From assembly GCF_000240165.1 (NCBI RefSeq), contig NC_017586.1, positions 124,001 to 188,000 of the forward strand: 64,000 nucleotides of DNA. The letters run 5' to 3'. Positions 18,450-57,621 of the stretch are shown here, piece by piece. Positions within the stretch are counted from its first letter, which is position 1. Each line of letters begins with the position of its first letter. The position numbers and the translations under genes were made by a program. The notes below the pieces were generated by a model. It saw only the letters and a list, made by a program, of their open reading frames with translations, did no database searches and had not been told where the DNA came from. The DNA is from Streptantibioticus cattleyicolor NRRL 8057 = DSM 46488. GTDB taxonomy: Bacteria > Actinomycetota > Actinomycetes > Streptomycetales > Streptomycetaceae.

Positions 18450-19500
18450 ACTGCTCGCCACGATGGCGGGGCGGTTCGCCCGGGTGAAGACCCGGCGGCG
18501 GCTCCGATGGGTCCATGGGTCCTGCTCGGGCTGCCGGCCGACGTGCCCGGCAAGACCCGCTGGTCGATCGCCGGGCACGCTGATGACCCGGACCCGCATG
18601 GCACGCAGCACCTGCTGGCCCGGGCAAGCTGGGACACCACCGACGGGTGTCCACGACGACCTGCGGAACCACGTCACCTTCCACCTCCGCGACGCCGACG
18701 CCGTGTTGGTGGTCGACGAGACCGGCGACCTGAGGAAGGGCCGGTGCACGATCGGGGTCGGCGCCAGTACACCGGCGCCGCCGGTCGGATCGAGAACGCC
18801 CGAGTCGCGGTGCATTCGACCTCCGCCGGCGCCCGCGGACACGGCCGTGATCGACCGGGAGCTCCACCTCCCGCGGCCTTGGATCACCGAACCGGACCGG
18901 CACGACGAGGCCGGCATGCTCATCCGCGTCCTGGCCATCGGCCGCGGCCTCCGCAGCCGGACCGCCGTCGGGCTGCGGCGTGCCGACGAGATCACATCCT
19001 GCCCCGGCATGCCTGGCAACGGTTCTCGGCCGGGTCAGGAACCCAAGGGCAGCGCCGGCACGACTGGGCCCTGAACAGCCACCTGATCCCACCGGCGGGC
19101 CGAGGAGCCGGCGTTCCATCGCTGCTGTTCCCCCGAGATCGTGCCGCCGCGCAAGTCGCGGAGGGGCTGGCCGGGCTCGACGAACACCAGGTTCGGCGCC
19201 GGACTTCCTGGCAGCGCCGGACACTGCTTCGCGGTGCTCACCCACGCCCTGCTCGCCATGGTCGCCGCCAGTGAACACACCGAGCAGCCCGCCACGGACG
19301 GGCTGACTGCGCTGACCGGCAACGAGATCCGCCGACTCTGCACGGTCTTCGTCATCGAACCCGCCCCGCCGCCGAGCTTGCCCCCAGTCCTGGTCACGCC
19401 GGCGACGACGCCACCAACACCGCGCCAGGATCAGCCACTACCAACGCCAGGTGGTGGCCACCCTCGCACGCGCACGACGAACTACGGCCGGCGTACTGGA
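18450..19500 (+). pseudogene. Degraded IS701-family transposase
   Basis: Fragments in several plus-strand frames match the DDE_5 type transposase of IS701 elements: MAGRFARVKTRRR at the left (about 18463), DADAVLVVDETGDLRKGRC around 18690-18750, and QYTGAAGRIENARVAVHSTS in the next frame. GLAGLDEHQVRRRTSW lies around 19160-19210, with a final part LTGNEIRRLCTVFVIEPAPP. The VVDETG motif holds the first catalytic Asp. At least two frameshifts separate the pieces and no full-length frame exists. With the IS3 remnant it brackets the LAL regulator. No functional gene is present between 18387 and 19553. Confidence 0.8.
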
Positions 19501-19553
19501 AGCAGGGGCCCCTGGCCGGCCGATGGGACAGATCGCCGTTCTCCGAAGATCAA

Positions 19554-20780
19554 TCATGCCGCTTTGACCGGGATCCCCCGGAGGCCCCGCAGCGTGAAGT
19601 CGGGGCCGAATTCAATATCGCCCGCGATCTCGTACTCCGGCAACTCGTCCAGCAGCCGATTCAACCAAATATGCATCTCCATCCGAGCCATATGAATTCC
19701 AAGGCAGATGTGAGGCCCGAAACCAAATCCGATATGTGCTTTACGGAGACGGAAGATGTCGAAGGAGTCCGGGTTGTCCCAGCGAGCGGGATCGCGATTC
19801 GCGCATCCCAGAAGAGCCACGACCGAGGAACCCTCGGGGATCGTAAAGCCCTCGACCTGCGACTCGTCGCTACAGGCGAAGCGCAAGACCGATTGCGTGA
19901 GAGTCGACCAACGGTGGACCTCCTCGAGTGCGGCGGGAACGAGCGACCTGTCGGCGACCAGCGCGCGACGTTGGTCAGGATGGCGTCCCAGCGCGTACAA
20001 CATCATCGCCATCACCTGTGCGGTACTCTCATTCGCCGCAACCGTCAGCATCGTCCCGTTGGCCAATATTTCCCGATCAGGCATGGACGGCGCGAAATCG
20101 TCGAACACCATCTGGCCCATGAGCGATCCATCAGACACCCCCAGCGCACGGTGCCTTTCGATGAGGCCGCCGATGTACGAGTTCAAAGCAACTGCTGCCG
20201 CAGCGCCCTCGGCGACAATCTCTTGCCCCCTCGGAGTCGGGTCCAGCCGCGCGCCGAGAACCGCCGCCGTTGCGTCACTCCATTTGATGAAGTCGTCGTA
20301 CACGTCCTCTTCGACGCCCAGCAACTGGGCAGTGACAACAGTGGGAATGATCCGCGTCATCTCCGCGAGAGCGTCGAGAGATTCGCCGGAGCGAAGGCGT
20401 TCGACGAAACGATCCACGTATACGTCCACAACTCGCTGTATCCGCGCCGCCCACTCGGCCTCGACAGCCCTGCGCTCGAATCCTGGCTCCCAGATTCCGC
20501 GGACCCTCTGATGCCGTGCACCATCGGTGCCGAGAAAAGTCGGTCCGCCGAACGCTTTCTCCATCTCCGGGAGCACGTTCGCCGAGTTGAAATGGCGGAT
20601 GTCACCAAGCACTCGCGCGCAGTTGTGATGCGACATGATCATGTACTGATCGTGGTGGGAGTTGTAGACAACCGGCCCCAAAGCTCGCCATGCGGCCATG
20701 GTCTCATAGGGGTCCTGCACGAAGTCTGGATCAAGCATGTTCAAGTCCACGGTGGGACATTCCGTCACTGCGGAGTTCAT
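19554..20780 (-). CDS. Cytochrome P450 (tailoring hydroxylase/epoxidase)
   Basis: A 408-residue soluble P450. The heme loop FGFGPHICLG supplies the Cys ligand, and the ExxR motif is in EEVHRW. The I-helix reads LTVAANESTAQVM, where most P450s have AGxET(T/S); the usual Thr is Ser, followed by Thr. The start ATG at 20778-20780 overlaps the TEII stop as ATGA, so translation is coupled. It is the last gene of the minus-strand cluster operon, with no clear terminator before the IS701 remnant. It probably oxidises the polyketide after release; position and stereochemistry cannot be predicted. P450 electron partners are not encoded nearby. Confidence 0.92.
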   Translation of the reverse strand: MNSAVTECPTVDLNMLDPDFVQDPYETMAAWRALGPVVYNSHHDQYMIMSHHNCARVLGDIRHFNSANVLPEMEKAFGGPTFLGTDGARHQRVRGIWEPGFERRAVEAEWAARIQRVVDVYVDRFVERLRSGESLDALAEMTRIIPTVVTAQLLGVEEDVYDDFIKWSDATAAVLGARLDPTPRGQEIVAEGAAAAVALNSYIGGLIERHRALGVSDGSLMGQMVFDDFAPSMPDREILANGTMLTVAANESTAQVMAMMLYALGRHPDQRRALVADRSLVPAALEEVHRWSTLTQSVLRFACSDESQVEGFTIPEGSSVVALLGCANRDPARWDNPDSFDIFRLRKAHIGFGFGPHICLGIHMARMEMHIWLNRLLDELPEYEIAGDIEFGPDFTLRGLRGIPVKAA

Positions 20781-21796
20781 CGGACGTCCTCTCCCTGGCC
20801 GGGATCGATATCACCGGGCGTCATTGCGGCCAACACGTGTTCAGCGGGAACGTTGTAGCAGTGGGCATCAAGAGTGTGCAGCTGGGACAAGCGGATGAGC
20901 TCATCCTTGTCAGTCGCCTCGATGAGACCTCCGCACATCGGGCAGCTCACTTCAAGGCCGGCGTCCATGGCCGCACCCTCTTCCGGTTCGTCGCTGAACA
21001 GACCCTGGCGTTCCGCCGTGATGCCTCGTTCGGAACGGAAGCCGAAGAGCACACGCCTCACGCAGTCGGCTATCTCGGCGATGTGCTCGTGTATGAAGAA
21101 ATGACCTCCGGTCAGGACCTTGATCTCGAAGGATCCGGCTGCGTGTTCTCGCCAAGCACTTGCCTCCTCGAGCGACACGCTCGGATCGCGATCGCCCGTT
21201 ATTGCCATGATCGGCACGTTCAACGTCGTCTCTGTTGTCGGCGCACGATACGTCTCGACGGCCCGATAATCGCCACGGATCACGGGAAGGATCACGCGTC
21301 TCATCTCGTCGTCTTCGAGAAGAGCCGGGTCCGTGCCACCCAGCGATCGGAGGTTGGCGATGATGCTGTCGTCATCGGCCGCATGAGAATCCTCATCACG
21401 ATGACGCGACGGGGCGCGGCGCCCGGACGCGAACAATGCGAGCGGCGCGCGTCGATCATCTCGCTGGAAGCGACGCGCCACCTCGAACGCCACCACCGCA
21501 CCCATGCTGTGACCGAAGAATGCGAGTGGCTGCGTTTCCCACGGGATCAGCGCCTCACAAATCTCATCGGCGAGCTGACCAATGTCCTCGATCAAAGGCT
21601 CGTGACGACGGTCCTGTCGCCCTGGATACTGGACTCCGAGCACCAAGATGTCCGGTTCGAGCGATTTTGCCAGCGAGTGAAAATACCCTGCCGAACCGCC
21701 CGCGAACGGAAAGCATACGAGATGTACTCGACCGCGCCGAGCCGAGCTTCGCAGCGGCCTGATCCAGGATCCGCCACTCGTGGTTGATGCGTGCAC
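20777..21796 (-). CDS. Type II thioesterase with fused C2H2 zinc-finger-like tail
   Basis: A 339-residue protein in two parts. Residues 1 to about 255 form an editing type II thioesterase (alpha/beta hydrolase) that removes wrong or stalled acyl groups from PKS carrier proteins. It has LVCFPFAGGSAGYF, the nucleophile elbow FFGHSMGAVVAFE (Ser97), an acid in ITGDRDPSV, and His232 in TGGHFFIHEH. TEII proteins normally end there. This one continues about 80 residues with CPMCGG, ELIRLSQLHTLDAH and YNVPAEHV, giving Cys285, Cys288, His307 and His312 (C-x2-C-x18-H-x4-H). The tail resembles small DUF1059-type metal-binding proteins. The start is GTG 21796 behind AAGGAA. The stop overlaps the P450 start. 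Confidence 0.88.
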   Translation of the reverse strand: MHASTTSGGSWIRPLRSSARRGRVHLVCFPFAGGSAGYFHSLAKSLEPDILVLGVQYPGRQDRRHEPLIEDIGQLADEICEALIPWETQPLAFFGHSMGAVVAFEVARRFQRDDRRAPLALFASGRRAPSRHRDEDSHAADDDSIIANLRSLGGTDPALLEDDEMRRVILPVIRGDYRAVETYRAPTTETTLNVPIMAITGDRDPSVSLEEASAWREHAAGSFEIKVLTGGHFFIHEHIAEIADCVRRVLFGFRSERGITAERQGLFSDEPEEGAAMDAGLEVSCPMCGGLIEATDKDELIRLSQLHTLDAHCYNVPAEHVLAAMTPGDIDPGQGEDVR

Positions 21797-21950
21797 GTTC
21801 CTTCTTTCTCAGGCTGCGCGACCGGCAACACCGCTGGTCGCCGAGAACGGGAATCCGAAGCAATCGACGCACAGCCAGGTGGTCGGCACCGGCCGCGGGG
21901 AGTCCTGCGATCCGACGCGTGACGGCGGCCTCAGGGCGTAGCTGTCCGGT

Positions 21951-22427
21951 CTACTGATCGAATGGGCTCCGCCCTGCCGGGAATTCGAAGGTACCGACTT
22001 CCGGCCTGGTCAACGGGATCACTTTGCGGCTGGCGAACTTCCAGATCCCGTCCTCGCGAACGTATTCATCCTTGTAGTACGCGGTGGCCCGTGAGATCCC
22101 GCCGGCCCGCACATCGCCCTGGGCGAAGACATGGCAGTTACCGGACGCTCGGGATTCGTGAATCTCATTGATGACATGATTGGCCGTCAGATGGCAGAGG
22201 TTCTCCATCTGCCCGTAAATATCGACTTCGAAGTGATGCCGGATCTCGTCCTTCCCGGTGAACCTTCCCAGTCCGAACTCTTCTTCGTCGAAAACCGGGC
22301 CGACGTCGCTCCACAGCTCCATCAAAGAATCGAACTGGCGAGTGTCGAGCCGATACGCATACTTGGCCGTCAGCTCAATGATGTCGAGTCGATCGACCAT
22401 GCGAGAGAATGCGTTCTCCGTCACCAC
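21951..22427 (-). CDS. SnoaL/NTF2-like protein (possible cyclase or dehydratase)
   Basis: A protein of about 158 residues of the SnoaL_4 type: FSRMVDRLDIIELTAKYAYR, LDTRQFDSLMELWSDVG, then GKDEIRHHFEVDIYG, LCHLTANHVINEI, and ATAYYKDEYVREDGIWKFAS. The paired His residues after GKDEIR and the Asp of the first helix region resemble catalytic positions in this fold. Members include polyketide cyclases, dehydratases and isomerases. The frame is open to 22514, but GGAGG at 22434-22438 lies 6 nt from the GTG at 22427 and 9 nt from the GTG at 22424, so the start is one of these. It sits between the TEII and SDR genes of the tailoring operon. Ring formation or isomerisation of the polyketide is inferred. 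Confidence 0.8.
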   Translation of the reverse strand: MVTENAFSRMVDRLDIIELTAKYAYRLDTRQFDSLMELWSDVGPVFDEEEFGLGRFTGKDEIRHHFEVDIYGQMENLCHLTANHVINEIHESRASGNCHVFAQGDVRAGGISRATAYYKDEYVREDGIWKFASRKVIPLTRPEVGTFEFPAGRSPFDQ

Positions 22428-22520
22428 GGGAAGCCTCCGGTAACTTGTTCGCGCCTGGGGCGCTGACAGGACTTCGGTTGATCGATGAGCGACGTCTTTT
22501 TCGTGAACCGGCACCAGCTC

Positions 22521-23363
22521 CTATCGAATTTTGTTGGGAAGCATCATTCCGGCATCCACGGGAAGGGTGATTCCGGTAATGTGACGTGCCTCGTCCGACG
22601 CCAGATAGAGCACGGCGTCGCTGACCCCCCGCGAGTCCAGCCAGCCGACGGGCAACGCGCTCATCTCCTTCATCACATCGTTTGCAGCCTCCGGTGTCGG
22701 ATCGGAGACTCCGGGCAGGAAGAGTTTTCGCATCGGAGCATTGTTGACCATCGGCGTGTCGATATTTCCCGGATTGACCGAATTCACGCGTATGTTGTGC
22801 GGTGCCAGCTCTGCTGCCAAGGCACGCATCAACCCGACCACGCCGTGCTTGGATGCGGTGTAGTGCGACATGGTCGGCACGCCGATCAACCCCGCTGTCG
22901 AGCTGACGAAGACCAGTGATCCGCCCTCGTTCCGTTCGATCATGTGGGGAATCACCGCTTTGACGGTTTTCCACGATCCCGTCAGATTGACGTCAATAAT
23001 TTCCTGCCAGGCTTCGTCGGAAAGTTCCCACGAGAACCCGAAGCTGGATATTCCAGCATTTGCGCACACGACGTCGATATGACCGAACTCGGCTATCGCC
23101 TCATCGACGACACCCTGCAGTTCCTCGAAGTTGCGCGTATCCGCCCGGCGGGCGAGGATCCGCCGGCCCAGCTGTTCGACCAGTTGCGTCGTCGAGGCAA
23201 GATCCTCACTGTTCGCCCCTGGATACGGCGTGGTTTCGAGGTCCGCGCACAGGTCAACAGCTACGATGTCTGCCCCTTCCTGGGCAAGTCGCACCGCATG
23301 CGAACGTCCCATTCCACGCGCAGCGCCAGTAACCAATGCGACTTTCCCGGCGACCCGGCTCAA
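22521..23363 (-). CDS. Mycofactocin-type SDR family oxidoreductase
   Basis: A 280-residue SDR. The N-terminus VALVTGAARGMGRSHAVRLA, followed by EGADIVAVDLC, is the typical sequence of the SDR group annotated as mycofactocin-coupled (carveol-dehydrogenase-like). Those enzymes hold a non-exchanging NAD and pass electrons to the peptide-derived cofactor mycofactocin. NAG (CANAGISSFG), the catalytic Ser (FVSSTAG) and the YTASK pair are present. The long insertion before the second strand (DLETTPYPGANSEDLAST) also fits that group. The start is TTG 23363, supported by GGAGGT with 6-nt spacing. No mycofactocin biosynthesis gene is in the window. In this operon it probably oxidises a hydroxyl of the polyketide. 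Confidence 0.85.
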   Translation of the reverse strand: MSRVAGKVALVTGAARGMGRSHAVRLAQEGADIVAVDLCADLETTPYPGANSEDLASTTQLVEQLGRRILARRADTRNFEELQGVVDEAIAEFGHIDVVCANAGISSFGFSWELSDEAWQEIIDVNLTGSWKTVKAVIPHMIERNEGGSLVFVSSTAGLIGVPTMSHYTASKHGVVGLMRALAAELAPHNIRVNSVNPGNIDTPMVNNAPMRKLFLPGVSDPTPEAANDVMKEMSALPVGWLDSRGVSDAVLYLASDEARHITGITLPVDAGMMLPNKIR

Positions 23364-23411
23364 TTCTCGACCTCCACGTCAAAGAAAACAAGGATGCTCG
23401 ATTCGGATCGT

Positions 23412-23834
23412 TCACTCGGCAGCGGCGAACATGATCAGTTTCACGTCGGCCCCTTCGACCTTACCGAGATCGTAAGGACGCCAAGCCATGAAACCCGTCT
23501 GGCCGAGGTACCGGCCACTGGTACCCACACTCGGGTAGTAGGCCCAGTCCCCCGACAGGAGTGACCCGAGGTCGATCCAACCGGCAACCCGGATCGTTCC
23601 GGATCCGTCCTCGAAGACGACTTCGTTGGTCAGGTAAGCCATGAACTGGTTGTCGGATTCTCGCTGATAGAGAATCTTGTAGCCACCCGAGGTGGTGGCC
23701 ACTTTTTCACCGGACCTGGTGAACAGGGCGTGCTCGTAGGTACCACCCTGGCCGACCTGGATGTTCTGGAAGTCCTCGATGTCAGTGGTGGCGCTGATCG
23801 TCGTCTCGACCAGTTCCTCGTAGCTGTTGAGCAC
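23412..23834 (-). CDS. AbyU-like / allene-oxide-cyclase-type beta-barrel protein (candidate pericyclase)
   Basis: A 140-residue protein rich in alternating beta-strand pattern, without signal peptide. Motifs are TTSGGYKILYQRESD (47-61), TIRVAGWIDLG (80-90), WAYYPSVGTSGRYLGQTGFM (97-116) and AWRPYDLG (117-124). Length and motif order match, from memory, the spirotetronate [4+2] cyclase AbyU and its relatives, which share the eight-stranded barrel of allene oxide cyclase-like proteins. Such enzymes enclose a linear polyketide and catalyse an intramolecular cycloaddition. The start is GTG 23834 after AAAGGG. It lies in the tailoring operon between a SnoaL-like gene and the SDR gene. Family membership is fairly sure; the reaction is inferred. 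Confidence 0.75.
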   Translation of the reverse strand: MLNSYEELVETTISATTDIEDFQNIQVGQGGTYEHALFTRSGEKVATTSGGYKILYQRESDNQFMAYLTNEVVFEDGSGTIRVAGWIDLGSLLSGDWAYYPSVGTSGRYLGQTGFMAWRPYDLGKVEGADVKLIMFAAAE

Positions 23835-23861
23835 GGTTGGACCCTTTCTTGACCGAGTAGT

Positions 23862-24221
23862 TCAGACCTTGCGGTAGACGTCCTTGAGCACGATCTTCCC
23901 GTCGCTCAGGATGAAGAGGTCGACACCACGATTGACCACCTTTCCGTCATCGGTCTCCACGGTCCACCGAACCAGCCCCATGTTCTCACCGAACATGATC
24001 GGCGATTCGAACTTTCCGTCGACCCCAGAGGCGATCATCTTTTCGCGCATCGCGTTCATGCTGGTGATCAGATCGCCGATCTGATCCTTGGTGTGGACCG
24101 TTCCGAGTCCGTCTCCGTCGGGCGTGATCCACTGCCCGTCATCGGCGAAACATTCGACGGCGGTCTCGATGTCGCCGGCCCCCGAGCTCTTGAAGAACCG
24201 GTCGATCACTTCTGCTGACAT
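23862..24221 (-). CDS. Small SnoaL-like protein (NTF2 fold)
   Basis: A 119-residue protein beginning MSAEVIDRFFKSSGAGDIET, then CFADDGQWITPDGDGLGTVH, DQIGDLITSM, VRWTVETDDGKVVNRGVDLF and DGKIVLKDVYRKV. This is a SnoaL-like/limonene-epoxide-hydrolase-type cone fold by pattern. Proteins of this size act in polyketide clusters as epoxide-opening cyclases, pyran synthases or cycloaddition catalysts. The ATG at 24221 has GGAG 8 nt upstream; the extension to 24425 is antisense-like and overlaps the P450 gene. It is 38 bp downstream of P450 and 27 bp upstream of the AbyU-like gene. Its partner role with the barrel protein is inferred. Confidence 0.8.
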   Translation of the reverse strand: MSAEVIDRFFKSSGAGDIETAVECFADDGQWITPDGDGLGTVHTKDQIGDLITSMNAMREKMIASGVDGKFESPIMFGENMGLVRWTVETDDGKVVNRGVDLFILSDGKIVLKDVYRKV

Positions 24222-24259
24222 GGTTCCGCTCCGTTCTCGTCGTTGACGGTGCTCATCGG

Positions 24260-25510
24260 TCATGCGTGCAACCTGACCGGTAGCCGCTCCAAACCACGGA
24301 ACTGCAGGGTGTAACGCCAGGTGAGTCGTTCCAGTGGCTCGGCCGCCTCCCAGTGGGAGAACCTGTCCAACAGCCGGGCCAGCACGATTTCGCCCTCGAG
24401 TCGTGCCAGCGGCGCACCGACACAATGATGGATACCGTGCCCGAAGGCCAGGTGTGTAGCAGCATTACGGCGAATGTCCAGCCGGTCCGGCTCCGCGAAC
24501 CGATTCGGGTCCCGATTCGCCGAGGACAGCGCCAGGAACACGACCTCGCCGGCGGGAATAACAGTATCACCGACCTCCACCGGTTCGGTAGTGTAGCGCA
24601 ATGTAGAAAGGTTCAACGGGCTTTCATACCGCAAGAATTCTTCCACTGCGTTCGGTATGAGGGTGGCATCCCCGCGCAACAGCTCCAACTGTTCGGGATA
24701 CTTCAGCAGGGCGTACACCGAGCTGCTGATCAGGTTGGCGGTGGTCTCGTACCCCGCGTTCATCATCAGGAAGATGGTGGAAAGCAGCTCGGACTCTTCG
24801 AACCGCTCCTCGTTGTCCGGATCGATCATCGCGTTGATCAGGTCGTCCGCGCCGTCATGACTGCTCGCCTTCTGGGCCACCAGGGTCCGGAAGTACTCGA
24901 GCGACGCCATGTAGGCCTGATACTTCTCCGACGGCTCCGAGTCGACACTGGTCAGCGCGCGGTTCCACCGGCGAAGATCCTGGTGGGCGGCGCGAGGTAC
25001 ACCGAGCAACTCGCCGATCACCGCGATGGGGATGGCCATCGCCACCGACTCCACCAGGTCGATCTCGGCTCCCGTCGGGATCGCGTCGAGCAGCTCGTCG
25101 GTGAGCTCCTCGACGCGCGGCCGCAGATCGAGTGTCCGGCGCATCGTGAACGCCCTGCTGAACATCCGGCGCAACCGCGAGTGTTGCGGCGGATCGCTGA
25201 ACAGCATGCTCTCCGACGTGATCGCCGCGCCCGAGACGTCCTCCGTGCTGTGCTTGGCGATGATCGGTGCGGCACCCCCGGCCGCCTTCGAGAGTCTGGG
25301 ATCGGCCAGCAGCCGGCGCACATCGCTGTATTCGGTGACCAGCCATGAACGCAGGCCTGTGCTCAATGTCTTGATGACGAGCCGCCGAGGGCCCGTCCCG
25401 GCGCGCATCTCGTGGTAGGTCAGGTACGGGTCCTGGATGAAGTCCCAGCTCAACAGGTCGGCCTCGGCTGTCCCGGTGCCGGAGGCGCAGGGCTTCGTGG
25501 AGTCGGTCAT
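24260..25510 (-). CDS. Cytochrome P450 (tailoring hydroxylase)
   Basis: A 416-residue P450 with all canonical motifs: I-helix MMNAGYETTAN, ExxR in EEFLRYESP, heme loop FGHGIHHCVGAPLARLE. It is of the CYP105/107-like soluble bacterial type by appearance. I choose the ATG at 25510 (AAGGGA 9 nt upstream). A GTG at 25579 overlaps the PKS B stop codon (GTGA) and would add 23 residues; either is possible, and the overlap would couple translation with PKS B. It is the first tailoring gene after the PKS genes. The reaction on the polyketide is not predictable. Confidence 0.92.
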   Translation of the reverse strand: MTDSTKPCASGTGTAEADLLSWDFIQDPYLTYHEMRAGTGPRRLVIKTLSTGLRSWLVTEYSDVRRLLADPRLSKAAGGAAPIIAKHSTEDVSGAAITSESMLFSDPPQHSRLRRMFSRAFTMRRTLDLRPRVEELTDELLDAIPTGAEIDLVESVAMAIPIAVIGELLGVPRAAHQDLRRWNRALTSVDSEPSEKYQAYMASLEYFRTLVAQKASSHDGADDLINAMIDPDNEERFEESELLSTIFLMMNAGYETTANLISSSVYALLKYPEQLELLRGDATLIPNAVEEFLRYESPLNLSTLRYTTEPVEVGDTVIPAGEVVFLALSSANRDPNRFAEPDRLDIRRNAATHLAFGHGIHHCVGAPLARLEGEIVLARLLDRFSHWEAAEPLERLTWRYTLQFRGLERLPVRLHA

Positions 25511-25575
25511 GAGGGGGCGTCCCTTGTGCTCGAGTGGGGGAACGAGGGGATCAACTGGTCCGGACCGGTCTCGGT

Positions 25576-56978
<31,403 letters not shown>

Positions 56979-57102
56979 CCGGATCGTCCCCTTCCACATC
57001 TCACATTGCGTCTTGCGGGGTCACGGCGGCGAGCGCCGGACACAATCTCCGTGGCGCGTCGAATTCCCCGGGCCGGATTTGTGCGCGGCCAACTTCAGCC
57101 GG

Positions 57103-57621
57103 TCAAGACTGCGGAAAGTCCCACCTGGTCGCGGACTCCCATCCGGCGATTCCCGCCCACCCGTAGATCCGCTCGGGGTTCAGCCGGAACACCGGCGCAC
57201 TCTGGCCGAAACGCGTGTGGACACGATCCTCGCTCACCGAGAGTTCCCAGTCGTACTTCACCCCGACGCCTTCGGCGAGCACGTTGATGTCGTCCCCGAT
57301 CACTCGGGAGCAACTGCCCTCGACCATCACCACGTCCTCGCCGACCTGCAAGTTCACGGAGGCCCGCGGGTTGACCTTCAAGAATTCACCGCAGCGGTTC
57401 TGGCTCGAGAACCAGAAGGTGTTCCGCTGCCAGATACCCCACAAGGGCCTGCTGTGTGGGCGTCCGTCCGGGCTGGTGGTGACCAGCCAGTACGTGGACG
57501 CGGACTTGAGCAAGTTCTCCGCCCAGCCCCACGGTTGTGTCGGCCCCGGCGCGGTCTGGCTGAAGATGAATGCCGACGTCCCCTTCGGGTTCTCCGCGTT
57601 CTTCAACACCTCGGCAGTCAT
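57103..57621 (-). CDS. PPOX/flavin-reductase-like split-barrel protein
   Basis: A 172-residue protein starting at ATG 57621 (AAGGGA 8 nt upstream), beginning MTAEVLKNAENPKGTSAFIF. A pyridoxamine-5'-phosphate-oxidase-like split barrel is indicated by STYWLVTTSPDGRPHSRPLW, NTFWFSSQNRCGEFLKVNP, RASVNLQVGEDVVMVEGSC and FRLNPERIYGWAG. Members bind FMN or F420 and act as reductases, oxidases or cofactor-binding proteins. The frame is open to 57795, but that part is arginine-rich and lacks homology. It is the first gene of the minus-strand operon, 103-124 bp before PKS A, and divergent from PKS C. It may supply reduced flavin or tailor the product; neither is shown. Confidence 0.75.
   Translation of the reverse strand: MTAEVLKNAENPKGTSAFIFSQTAPGPTQPWGWAENLLKSASTYWLVTTSPDGRPHSRPLWGIWQRNTFWFSSQNRCGEFLKVNPRASVNLQVGEDVVMVEGSCSRVIGDDINVLAEGVGVKYDWELSVSEDRVHTRFGQSAPVFRLNPERIYGWAGIAGWESATRWDFPQS

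Noticed and set aside
23412-23834. Calling the cluster a spirotetronate cluster because of the AbyU-like gene
   Set aside because: No glyceryl-ACP, FabH-like or other tetronate genes are visible in the window, and AbyU-type barrels occur in other pathways.
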